A stretch of DNA of 64,000 nucleotides from Tetracentron sinense. Taxonomy: Eukaryota; Streptophyta; Magnoliopsida; Trochodendrales; Trochodendraceae. Shown here piece after piece: positions 1-9,948 of this stretch. Position 1 is the stretch's first letter; every line of letters starts with the position of its first letter. Below the pieces are notes generated by a model, which made no database searches, was not told the origin of the DNA, and was given only the letters and a program-made list of their open reading frames with translations. Position numbers and translations under genes: made by a program. Location: assembly GCA_015143295.1 (NCBI GenBank), contig CM026562.1, positions 10,816,041 to 10,880,040 on the forward strand, read 5' to 3'.

Positions 1-6
1 TATAAT

Positions 7-490
7 GAGATTATCAAGGGGCACACAGGATGTCGTGGACGCACGGAGATGTCGAAGGGGACATGTAGAAGGTATCGCGGTATGACGAGATTGTCAAGGG
101 ATACACAGGATGTCAAGGACATGCATGAGATAATGTCGCGGTATGACGAGATTGTCAAGAGATACACAGGATGTCAAGGACACACGGGGGTGTCGAAGGG
201 GGACATGCATGAGAAATTGAGGTATGATGAGATTGTCAAGGGATATATAGGATGTCAAGGACATGCAGGAGGTAATGCTGCAGTATGACAAGATTGTCAA
301 GGGGCATACAGGATGTCGAGGACACACAGGGGTGTCGAAAGGAGACCTACAGGAGGTATTGCGGTATGACGAGATTGTCAAGGGATACACAAGATGTCAA
401 GGACATGCAGGAGGTAATGACGTGATATAACGAGATTGTTAAGGGGCACACAGGATGTGAAGGATACACGAGGGTGTCGAAGGGGTGTGG
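7..490. repeat. Minisatellite with two-part higher-order unit (81 + 61 bp)
   Basis: The motif gagattgtcaaggg and close variants recur at about 7, 87, 148, 229, 290, 371 and 432. The spacing alternates 80/61/81/61/81/61, so the true repeat is a ~142-bp unit made of a long and a short half. The long half adds a cacacgggggtgtcgaagg-type segment that the short half lacks. Open frames across it are by-products of the repeat. The array runs off the left edge, so its full length is unknown. It may belong to the 3' part of the adjacent Tat-like element or be independent. Confidence 0.9.
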
Positions 491-2401
491 CCTGTCCAAG
501 AGGCACTAGTCGGATTGATTTTGAAATGGCCGAGGGGCGCTAGATTTTGATGATGTCATGCAGGGTGTAAAGGTGAGGATGTTTTCCTATGACTCTATTG
601 ACTGCAACTTGCTGGCAATACGCGGTGTCAGATTCTTCTGCTTGTTTTTACCGGGGCTGTTGATGCAAATTGGTATGACCAGGTCTCGGTACAGGAAGCT
701 CTGTTTTGAAAACGTTTATAAAAAGTGTTGCGGACTTTTGCAAAAGTTTTTCATTTTAATAGAAAGAATGCTTAGCTAGCTTTTAGATTTGCCAGAAAAT
801 TATCTTTGTCAGGGCTTAGGGGATTTTGTAGTCTGTCTTTTACTCTTGGAGAGTGGAGTATGACCCAAAAGAGGTTTCATCACCGCCAGGTATGTTTGGG
901 GGTAAACATGCTTGTCTTACTACTACTAGAGATTGGGAACTCTGGCTAGGGAGAAGCTTGCTGAAGAACAATTCGAAGATTCTAGACTCTTGTAGGGGAG
1001 AGTGTTTGTAGAGAGCAATTGGAGGCTTCTACTGGGGTTCCGCTGGGGGAATTTGATACTGTTGCAGGCCACTGCTGGGAGTGGAACTTTGTTGTAGACC
1101 ACTGCTGGAGAGTCTGTTTCTCAGATCTGCTAGGGATGACCGGGAGTTCAGCAAGACTGATTGCTGCCGGATTTTGTTGTCACACTGCTCTTCAGCTTTT
1201 CTCCATTTTTTACCCTTGGAATGACCAAGTCACGAGGTTCACATAATTTTTGCGCAATGAGGCCGTTGCCGATTTTCCTAATGCCTGCAAACCTGGTTGA
1301 TTTTTATCCCTTTTTTACCCTTAGAATGACCAAGTCACGAGGTTCACATAATTTTTACGCAATGAGGCCGTTACCAATTTTCCTAATGCCTGCGAACCTG
1401 GTTGATTTTTGTCCCTTTTGTACCCCTAATCACAAGACTAGGTCTGGGGTCACGTGATTTTTACGCAATGCGGCCGTTGCCGGTTTTCACTCATGCCCAC
1501 GATTCATTGGGGAAATGGATCTTCTCCTTTCATTGCCCTGAATGGCACTCTACTGACAATTTGTGTTCCGCTGGAGATGTAGCTATGATACTGCGCTTGC
1601 ACTCATAGTTTCTAGGGGATCTAGGAGGACTTAGAGTGAGACAAAATGTAGGCTGAGGGATCGAAGTTTGGGACACCCTGGGATTTCTCCTAAGGTAGTT
1701 GATCTATACTATCCTGGGGATTTGTACCTTTCTGATGGAGATTTTTTTTTTGTCTCCGCTGGGGAATTTTCCTCTTTGATAGAGGCTAACTTTGGAGAGA
1801 TTGACTCCATTGGGGGGAGTTTTTGGGAGAGGTTGTCTTTACTTGAGAAGTATTTTTTGGGAGAGATTGTCCCTAAAAGGCTTCCACATTGATTCTGTTG
1901 GGGAAAGAGTCCGAAGAGGTTGTCTCTGTGGGGAGTCTCTGACTTTGAGAATGTTTCAATTTCTATTTTGGGTTTTCCTTTGACGGAAATTTTGTACCCT
2001 TAAGAGTTGACTCGGCTGGGGAAGTCGAGACAGTTTTGACCTTTTGTGGAGAAAATTTAGCTCCGTGGGGAGACTTGGGGAAAGTCTTTGACTCTACTTG
2101 GGGAAGGATCAGGGGATATTTTGATCCCTTTGGTGACTGCACCTGATTGTTAGTGTGCCTACGTACCCTTTGCAGGATCACGTTATGACGTAGTTCAGGC
2201 AAATGCCGTAAAGGGCAAAGAAGGGTGTCCCTGAAAGAGTTTTTATCAAAATAAGGGCTATTAGGCTCAAGGGGTCTAACTAGTGGATTTCATTGATTTG
2301 ATAAATGGTTTACATTATTAGGGATAAGGAGTGTGCCAAGGATGCCCTCCTGTCATTTCCCGGAGAATCTACAAGTGCAAAAGCGCCTATCAGATCTAGA
2401 C
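491..2401 (-). other. Non-coding 3' flank of the Tat-like element
   Basis: No reading frame here resembles a known protein. It lies downstream, in minus orientation, of the pol stop at 2402. The stretch around 2130-2215 resembles the sequence I associate with 3' regions of plant Tat/Ogre elements (a gaactacgt-like block and a gtacgtaggca block on the minus strand). This suggests the whole stretch is the long 3' untranslated part of that element. I did not find an LTR boundary. The assignment is by recollection of family features. Confidence 0.45.
1200..1500. repeat. Three tandem ~105-bp units
   Basis: The block atgaccaagtcacgaggttc...gcaatgaggccgttgcc begins at 1221 and again at 1326. A third, partly diverged copy aligns with its tttttacgcaatg part at about 1457. 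The offsets are 105 and 106 bp. Several open frames in this stretch merely follow the repeat. Confidence 0.85.
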
Positions 2402-4317
2402 CCTAAGCGTAGTATCGTTTAACTTTGTCCATGTTGATAGGCTCTGGGAGGTCTTCCTCATCCATACGTCCGACTCGTAGGGCACTGCCTGAGAATTTGT
2501 CTCAAATGATGTATGGGCCTTCATAGTTTGGCGTAAACTTACCCCTTGGGTCAGGGTGGTTTGACAATATTTTTTGAAGAACCAGGTCACTGATTTCGAT
2601 ACTTCGGGGCTTGAATTTCTTGTTGAATACCCTAGCCATGCGCCTCTGGTAGGCCTAGGAGTGATTGATGGCTTTCAGTCACCGCTCTTCTATCAGATTC
2701 ATCTGCTCATACCAGGCCTGTGCCCATTCTGCTTCTGAGATTTCTGCTTCCATTAACACCTAGAGAGATAGAATTTTCACTTCGATGGGGAGGACTGCTT
2801 CCATACCATAAGCCAAAGAAAATGGTGTTGTCCCAGTTGAAGTTCGGATGGACGTTTTGTAGGCCATGAGCGCATATGGGAGCATCTCATGCCAGGCAGA
2901 GTAGTTGGTTACCATCCTTTCTATGATTTTCTTCATGTTCTTGTTAGTGGTTTCAACTGCACCATTAGTCTATGGCCTGTATGGCGTGGAATTATGATGT
3001 TGTATCTTAAACTTCTGGCAAAGATCTGTCATCCCCTTATTACAGAAGTTGAGAGCATTGTCTGTTATAATCTCAAACAGGACCCCATATCGGCAAATGA
3101 TATCCTTTTTTAGAAAGCGCTGAACCACAGAGGCTGTGTCATTGGCATAAGAGGATGTCTCGAGCCATTTTGTGAAATAATCGATTGCTACCAGGATAAA
3201 TCGATGTCTGTTGGATCCTTTTGGCGGTATAGGTCCTATGACATTCGAAGCCCCAAGCTGAGAATGACCATAGGGTAGTGAGATTATACAACCTGGTTTG
3301 CGGTGCATTGATCCTATCGGCGTAGATTTGGCACTGGTGGCATTTCTGTACATGCTGGCAACAGTCAGATTCCATTGTAGACCAATAGTAGCCCAGTCTG
3401 AGTATCTTCTTGGAGAACATTATCCAGTTCATGTGTGGGGCGCAAGTTCCTCCATGAACTTCTTCAACTACCTACGCAGCTTTGCGAGTGTTGAGGCATC
3501 TGAGCCAGATTATGCTTGGTGATCTCTTGTACAAGATTCCCTCTGAGAGGATAAACTGAATGGCCAGTCTTCTGATCGTCCGGTGGTCTATTTTGGTGGC
3601 ATCGAGTGGGAAGGTCCCATCCTCTAGATACTGCTTGATGTCCGCATACCAAGGCTTATTATTTGATACCTCTTTTATCTCAAGGAAGTAGGTAGGCCGA
3701 TCCTGCTGCTGAATCTCGATTGGCTAGAGCATGATGCCCTTAAGAATCTGTATCATAGAGGCAAGGGTGGCCAGTGCATCGACAAATCTATTATGGTTTC
3801 TGGACCTGTGACTGAAGGTGATTCTCCTGAATTGAGTAATCAACATGTTGAGGTAGGCTAGGTACGGGGCTAGCCTGGCTTCTTGGATGACCCAAGATTC
3901 ATTTGATTGACAGATTACTAAGGATGAGTCACCGTAAACGTCTATCTCTTCAATCCCGATGCCCAGGGCTTCTTTCAATCCAGCTATGCATGCCTCATAT
4001 TCAGCTTCATTGTCTGAACATCTGAATTTCAACTTGACTGAGATAGGGAGGTGGGTTCCCTTGGGAGAGATCAACATTGCTCTTGCCCCATGTCCATGAC
4101 TGTATGCGGCTCCGTCGAAGTATAGCTCCCAACTGAGGTATTGCTGTTTTTCAAACTCTGTATACAAGATGGCTTCATCTGGGAATTGATTGTGTACTGA
4201 AACAAAGTCTTGTGCTGGGCTGTGAGCTAGATGATCTGCAATTGCCTGCCCCTTGATTGACTTCTGAGTCATGTATGTGATGTCGAATTTAGAAAACATC
4301 ATAAGCCAATGGTTTGT
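2402..4317 (-). pseudogene. Tat/Ogre-like Ty3-gypsy pol 3' part (RNase H + integrase), decayed
   Basis: Read on the minus strand from 4317 down. First comes a second-type RNase H domain (about 4270-3724) with WELYFDGAA, NEAEYEACIAGL, YGDSSLVICQ and FVDALATLAS. It is preceded by KGQAIADHLA, a signature of Tat/Ogre elements that carry an extra RNase H. Integrase follows, with an HHCC finger ending CHQC (about 3350) and a core with VAIDYFTKWLE, IITDN and TPYRP. The C-terminal part (2590-2402) ends PINMDKVKRYYA plus a stop. Decay is visible: a frameshift near 3240 between finger and core, an in-frame TGA near 2507, and further stops between 2600 and 2960. The 5' part (gag, protease, RT) is absent because an LTR interrupts the gene at about 4318. 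Confidence 0.88.
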
Positions 4318-4566
4318 TATAGAACCCCGGAACTTTTCGTACCTAATGAATAGCGTTCCCATAGCCAATTGGCCTTCCATGTAGAACAATTAATAAATAA
4401 AGTAGACTTTGGAAAATTCTAAAATTCCAGAAATGTTTCCCTTCGAAAGACGAATCCAACGCAAGTTGAATTGTCAAAATCCGATGAACGAGTCAAAAGT
4501 TATGGCCGGAATACCGAAGTGGAGAAAAATGAGAAAAAACAGAAAAATGGGCAAAAACACAAGGAT

Positions 4567-4722
4567 CCGGTCGACCGAATTTGCTACCAGTCGACCACAC
4601 AACCACCGGTCGACTGAATTTGCTACCGGTCGACCGATACCCCTTACCGGTAGACCGGTCAAGCAAAAATTTTGTATGGGTTATTTTTCCAGAGAGGTCA
4701 TTTTTGACTGATCGACCGGTCA
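4567..4722 (+). promoter_or_regulatory. U3 palindrome cluster (ggtcgaccg type) upstream of a TATA-like box
   Basis: There are repeated CG-rich palindromes, ggtcgaccg, agtcgacc, ggtcgactg, ggtcgaccg, accggtagaccggtc and gatcgaccggtc, spaced ~25-30 bp with gaatttgctacc spacers. A TATA-like ctattaaagc follows at 4796-4805. The same layout occurs in the other R-family LTRs, but there the palindromes are built on cgatcgatcgg. The inferred role is enhancer repeats of the retrotransposon promoter. Confidence 0.6.
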
Positions 4723-5148
4723 TGTGAAAATTTGCCCAGTTTCATCTTTTAAACCAAATCATTAAGGGTAAAATGGTCTTTGACCACCCCATCCTCTATT
4801 AAAGCCCCAATTCGTGGGTTAGCGTCTCAAAACCCTCAAAACACAAATTTGGGAGATTGAGAGAGAGGAAGAGAAAGAGGAAATGGGGGATTTTCACCTA
4901 GGGCTACCTATTTGGGTGTTTTGGGTTACCCAAAACCTAGAAAGAGAAATAGAGGAGATTGAGAAAGGAAAAGGAAGAGAGATTGGGGATTTTGTCTCAA
5001 GAGTGAGTTGGGGATTAAAGAAAAAGGAGATCAAGGAGCTCAAAGCTTGAAGATTTGCAAGTAAGAATCATTTTCCATCAAGCTAGAAGATCCCTACTCA
5101 AGGACATCTAAATCAAGGGTTTCTTCAAGATTTGGAGAAATCCTCAAG

Positions 5149-5167
5149 GTTAGTGCACCCTACTAAC
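5149..5167 (+). other. Conserved leader hairpin gttagtg-caccc-tactaac
   Basis: Seven-base arms around a five-base loop, with one G-U closing pair. It recurs with perfect arms in the solo LTR (27615-27633) and on the minus strand in both LTRs of element D (43162-43180 and 50967-50985). It follows caag, so aag|gttagt also resembles a splice donor. Confidence 0.6.
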
Positions 5168-5781
5168 TACCTTAGTAATGACCTAGGTATGTTTTAAAAG
5201 CGTTCTTGTGGATTGATGTAGTTAATTTCTTTTCTTGATTCGCTTTATTAAACCCCTAAATTAAACAAGATAAAGAAGGAATTGGGGATGTGTGAATGTA
5301 TGGTTAAGGCGATGGATGCCGTATGGTTTGAGAAATGTTGTGTGATGGAAAATGTTTGGAAGGGTATGGTACACATAATGTACACACATGTGGTGTTTGA
5401 TGAAATGCATGAACTTAAAAACTTGAATAAAACAACTATGAAATGTGTGGACGCCAAGTGTTCGATAAAATGCCTAAATGAGAATTTAACGGAATTAATG
5501 AAGAATATGAAAGTAGGATTTGCGTAATTTCCTATAAAATGATAAAGTGATCAAATGCTCTACAAGTTGTCTAATTTCCCTCATGATCTTATTGAGAATT
5601 GAAATGCTACACATTATCCTCAAGTTATACAAGTCATCATGATTGTCACAAATGCCACACATACCAAGCACGCATGCATGAAGCAAACTTTTTAAAGTAT
5701 GATTAACATGTAAGAAAACCACAAGAACAAGATATGTGATTTATGACATGAATGAGAAATTCGGACATCGGGCCGGTCAAG

Positions 5782-6301
5782 GGTAGGACATATCCCCCGG
5801 ATATGTCATACCTGGCTCACAAGAAAAACAAGCAAGTTAATTTTCTAATGTGTTCCATCCCATTATAGTTCGGACATTAGTAAAGCAAGTACAAGAATAA
5901 CTAGTGTGTTCCATTCCACCATAGTCCGGGCACTAATCAAGTCAAGACAAGGAGGCTAATGTGTTCCGTTCCATTATAGTCCAAGCATTAGTCAAGCAAG
6001 AATAACTAGTGTGTTTTATTTCACCATAGTCCAGGCAGTAGTCAAGTTAATACATGAGGCTAATGAGTTTCGTTCCATTATAGTCTAGGCATTAGTCAAA
6101 CAAGACCAGAAACTAGTATGACCGTCCAAGTCATAGTTCGGGTACTAGTCAAGGCACGACAAGATGCTAATGTGTTCCGTTCCATTATAGTCTGGGCATT
6201 AGTAAAGCAGGACAAGAACCTAGTATGTCCATCCATTTCATAGTTCGGGTACTAGAAACAGGAAGAATAACAAGCTATATGCCATTCATAGTCGGGTATA
6301 G
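5782..6301 (+). repeat. Hairpin minisatellite array in LTR copy 1
   Basis: It opens with a 31-bp hairpin, ggtaggacatatcc/ggatatgtcatacc (5782-5812), followed by ctggctcacaag. Units of ~55 bp follow, each with short inverted arms around a semi-conserved loop. Arms are ctaatg/cattag (5845-5880, 5956-5991, 6060-6095, 6167-6202), actagtg/cactaat (5900-5937), actagtg/cagtagt (6005-6042), ctagta/tactag (6113-6148, 6220-6255), and a final ctatat-type unit ending at 6301. Arms change together between units, though two units contain a mismatch. Confidence 0.85.
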
Positions 6302-6627
6302 AATAGATAGTGAACTAAAGAACCTCATAAGACATGTAAGGAACTCACAAGACTCACAAGGTGATGGAAAACACGTATGGGTTAAAGCATGAATAGAATG
6401 TATGATTTAAAGTATGATGTTCAAGAATTGTGCAAGTGTTAGTTGTATTAGCTGCCGTACTCTGATTATGTATATGTGAAATGATTGTACCATATTGACA
6501 TACTATTGTTTTTATATATTATTGTTATTGCTATTGTTAGCTAGTAGCTTGTACTCGCTAGTATTCATACTCAGCCGACTTTATGTCGCAGTTCATCACT
6601 TTTAAATAGTCATGGGACAGGTGCACT

Positions 6628-7040
6628 GATTGACAGATTACTAAGGATGAGTCATCGTAAACGTCTATCTCTTCAATCCCGATGCCCAGGGCTTCTTTCA
6701 ATCCAGCTATGCATGCCTCATATTCAGCTTCGTTGTCTGAATATCTGAATTTCAACTTGACTGAGATAGGGAGGTGGGTTCCCTTGGGAGAGATCAACAT
6801 TGCTCTTGCCCCATGTCCATGACTGTATGTGGCTTCGTCGAAGTATAGCTCCCAACCAAGGTATTGCTGCTTTTCAAAATCTGTATACAGGATGGCTTCA
6901 TCTGGGAATTGATTGTGTATAGAAACAAAGTCTTGTGCTGGGCTGTGAGCTAGATGATCTGCAATTGCCTGCCCCTTGATTGACTTCTGAGTCATGTATG
7001 TGATGTCGAATTTAGAAAACATCATAAGCCAATGGTTTGT
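6628..7040 (-). pseudogene. Second copy of the Tat-like RNase H fragment
   Basis: This duplicates 3905-4317 and encodes KGQAIADHLA, NEAEYEACIAGL and DSSLVICQ on the minus strand. It contains a change of FDGAA to FDEAT and of YGDS to YDDS relative to copy 1. It begins abruptly at the duplication breakpoint, so the C-terminal end of the domain is missing. It has no independent function. Confidence 0.88.
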
Positions 7041-8506
7041 TATAGAACCCCGGAACTGGAAAACATCATAAGCCAATAGCGTTCCCATAGCCAATTGGCC
7101 TTCCATGTAGTCCAATTAATAAATAAAGTAGAATTGGAAAATTCTGAAATTCCAAAAATGTTTCCCTTCGAAAGACGAATCCAACACAAGTTGAATCGTC
7201 AAAATCCGACGAACGAGTCAAAAGTTATGGCCGGAATACCGAAGTGGAGAAAAATGAGAAAAAACAGAAAAATGGGCAAAAACACAAGGATCCGGTCGAC
7301 CGAATTTGCTACCAGTCGACCAAACAACCACCGGTCGACTGAATTTGCTACCGGTCGACCGATACCCCTTACCGGTAGACCGGTCAAGCAAAAATTTTGT
7401 ATGGGTTATTTTTCCAGAGAGGTCATTTTTGACCGATCGACCGGTCATGTGAAAATTTGCCCAGTTTCGTCTTTTAAGCCAAATCATTAAGGGTAAAATG
7501 GTCTTTGACCACCCCATCCTCTATTAAAGCCCCAATTCGTGGGTTAGCGTCTCATAACCCTCAAAACACAAATTTGGGAGATTGAGAGAGAGGAAGAGAA
7601 AGAGGAAATGGGGGATTTTCACCTAGGGCTACCTATTTGGGTGTTTTTGGTTACCCAAAACCTAGAAAGAGAAATAGAGGAGATTGAGAAAGGAAAAGGA
7701 AGAGAGATTGGGGATTTTGTCTCAAGAGTGAGTTGGGGATTAAAGAAAAAGGAGATCAAGGAGCTCAAAGCTTGAAGATTTGCAAGTAAGAATCATTTTC
7801 CATCAAGCTAGAAGATCCCTACTCAAGGACATCTAAATCAAGGGTTTCTTCAAGATTTGGAGAAATCCTCAAGGTTAGTGCACCCTACTAACTACCTTAC
7901 TAATGACCTAGGTATGTTTTAAAAGCGTTCTTGTGGATTGATGTAGTTAATTTCTTTTCTTGATTCGCTTTATTAAACCCCTAAATTAAACAAGATAAAG
8001 AAGGAATTGGGGATGTGTGAATGTATGGTTAAGGCGATGGATGCCGTATGGTTTGAGAAATGTTGTGTGATGGAAAATGTTTGGAAGGGTATGGTACACA
8101 TAATGTACACACATGTGGTGTTTGATGAAATGCATGAACTTAAAAACTTGAATAAAACAACTATGAAATGTGTGCACGCCAAGTGTTCGATAAAATGCCT
8201 AAATGAGAATTTAACGGAATTAATGAAGAATATGAAAGTAGGATTTGCGTAATTTCCTATAAAATGATAAAGTGATCAAATGCTCTACAAGTTGTCTAAT
8301 TTCTCTCATGATCTTATTGAGAATTGAAGTGCTACACATTATCCTCGAGTTATACAAGTCATCATGATTGTCACGAATGCCACACACACCAAGCACGCAT
8401 GCATGAACCAAACTTTTTAAAGTATGATTAACATGTAAGAAAACCACAAGAACAAGATATGTGATTTACGACATGAATGACAAAGTCGGACATCGGGCCG
8501 GTCAAG

Positions 8507-8717
8507 GGTAGGACATATCCCCCGGATATGTCATACCTGGCTCACAAGAAAAACAAGCAAGTTAATTTTCTAATGTGTTCCATCCCATTATAGTTCGGAC
8601 ATTAGTAAAGCAAGTACAAGAATAACTAGTGTGTTCCATTCCACCATAGTCCGGGCACTAATCAAGTCAAGACAAGGAGGCTAATGTGTTTCGTTCCATT
8701 ATAGTTCGGGTACTAGC
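8507..8717 (+). repeat. Shortened hairpin array in LTR copy 2
   Basis: It has the same first hairpin and first two units as the array at 5782-6301, then lost several units. The last unit joins a ctaatg left arm to a tactag right arm, which do not pair well. That is what an unequal exchange between different units would leave. Confidence 0.85.
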
Positions 8718-8979
8718 CAAATAAGATAAGTGAACTAAAGAACCTCATAAGACATGTAAGGAACTCACAAGACTCACAAGGTAATGGAAAACACGTATGG
8801 GTTAAAGCATGAATAGAATGTATGATTTAAAGTATGATGTTCAAGAATTGTGCAAGTGTTAATTGTATTAGCTGCCGTACTCTGATTATGTATATGTGAA
8901 AATGAATTGTACCATATATGACATACTATTGTTTTTATATATTATTGTTATTGCTATTGTTAGCTAGTAGCTTGTACTC

Positions 8980-9000
8980 GCTGAGTATTCCATACTCAGC
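8980..9000 (+). other. Conserved 21-bp hairpin gctgagtat-tcc-atactcagc
   Basis: Perfect 9-bp arms with loop tcc, just upstream of acttttatgtcggcaggtac. It is conserved on the minus strand of element D (41982-42002, arms differing by one G-U pair). It is weaker in the solo LTR (29116-29136) and damaged by single-base deletions in LTR copy 1 (near 6558). Confidence 0.7.
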
Positions 9001-9199
9001 CGTACTTTTATGTCGGCAGGTACTCTATACAATATATGGACTCCGGTTCTTTAAATAGAGAGGCGGCTCATGGAGAGCAAGAGATTGCTCTGTTTGTCAC
9101 CCTGATATTAGGGGTTAGATATGTGGCCTTACGGTTGGGTAGAGAGAGAGACATGTATTTTGGGTCTTTTCTTTTGGGGATTTTCTTGTAGGCTTGAGT

Positions 9200-9740
9200 T
9201 CAAATGAGTTCTGTTAACACTTGGAAAATGGGTGAAACGCGGACCTAAACTTCTGTCAGAACTCACTTTCTTTATTCTGACAGAAGTTTAGGTCCGCGTT
9301 TCACCCGTTTTGCTTCATTTGAACTCATTTTCATCATCGGAGATGTAAAATCTGTATCTTATGATTCCGGGATTGGATTTGTGCAAACTCTGAGCCTATT
9401 ACGTAGAGCTTTTCGATACCTTCGAATGTGTGGCTTGCAAGTAAAATTTTCGAGTTACGATCGCGGAGTTATCCCCTTTCAAAGTTAGGGTACTCCTTTT
9501 CGTATTTTCGACGTCTCGAAATCGAAACCACTTTTTCTCACATTTCTAGAAAGAGAATTGAGCAAAAAATTTGTTGAAACAGTAGAGCATGTCAAGACGT
9601 TCAAATGTATCTGTGGAAATAATTTTTTGGAGCTACGGTCGCCGCGCTCCATCTGACAGAAGTTTAGGTCCGCGTTTCACCCGTTTTGCTTCATTTGAAC
9701 TCATTTTCATCATCGGAGAAAAGACCCACTTTCTTTATTT
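9200..9740. mobile_element. Foldback-type insertion in the LTR
   Basis: Alignment to the solo LTR shows extra DNA between ggcttgagtt and ggtaactcaagc. A ~65-bp block starting tctgacagaagtttaggtcc occurs twice in direct orientation (about 9276 and 9652). An inverted copy (gggtgaaacgcggacctaaa...) at about 9229-9265 makes a long hairpin with the first direct copy. The phrases caaatgagttc and gaactcatt, and two copies of cactttctttatt, mark the flanks. The middle (9345-9650) has no recognisable coding content. It could be a foldback or MITE-like element, or a TRIM/solo-LTR fragment. Confidence 0.65.
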
Positions 9741-9948
9741 TGGTAACTCAAGCATTGGACTCTCTTGTGCTTATTATAATTCTTATTAAGTCGTTGGTGT
9801 ATGTTAACACTTGGAAGTACAATTTATTTTAAAGAAATTTTCTAGACGACTATTTGGCATGCCTTGTAAATTCTTTGCAGGTTAGTTTTAAGTATAAGTC
9901 ATGTCGCCAAAGTATCCTAACTCTTAGGGGGTATTTTGGGGCATTACA

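Larger units (their letters stand above)
4318..6612 (+). repeat. R-family LTR, copy 1, truncated at the 3' side
   Basis: This is homologous to the solo LTR at 26866-29549 and to the LTRs of the chromovirus at 41545-51712. Shared blocks include the start (tatagaacccc for canonical tgtagcaccc), the catagccaattggcc block, and the long conserved block around cgaaagacgaatccaacgca. The TATA region, leader and hairpin array follow. The start is placed by alignment to the other LTRs; the terminal TG appears mutated to TA. The right end is lost at the duplication breakpoint. The last ~140 bases carry many single-base deletions relative to copy 2. Small open frames inside are not genes. Confidence 0.85.
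3905..9050. repeat. ~2.72-kb tandem duplication across a nested-insertion junction
   Basis: Sequence from 3905 to about 6612 reappears from 6628 to about 9050 with an offset of 2723-2725. Each copy holds the 3' part of the Tat-like RNase H domain (minus), the insertion junction, and the following LTR (plus). The duplication is therefore younger than the LTR insertion. Copy 1 ends inside the LTR and re-enters the pol at gattgacagattac (6628). Copy 2 runs on to the normal LTR end at 9948. The copies differ by few substitutions, by loss of several array units in copy 2, and by a small templated rearrangement near 7057-7076. Confidence 0.92.
7041..9948 (+). repeat. R-family LTR, copy 2, full-length but with an insertion
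   Basis: Starts tatagaacccc and ends gggggtattttggggcattaca, which aligns with the ggggcgcgaca end of the solo LTR. Subtracting the ~540-bp insertion at 9200-9740 leaves ~2.37 kb, similar to the other family members. U3 palindromes lie at 7291-7447, a TATA-like ctattaaagc near 7521, the leader hairpin at 7874-7892, and the hairpin array at 8507-8717. The conserved gctgagtat hairpin is at 8980-9000. The PBS follows at 9953, so this is a 5' LTR of a plus-strand element. Confidence 0.87.

Noticed and set aside
1161..1608. Overlapping small frames with repeated residues
   Set aside because: They follow the ~105-bp tandem DNA repeat in two frames and show no protein-level constraint.
5282..5527. 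An 81-codon frame repeated almost unchanged at 8007-8252
   Set aside because: Both lie in duplicated LTR sequence (offset 2725). The frame is not preserved in the other R-family LTRs, so the match reflects the duplication, not a gene.
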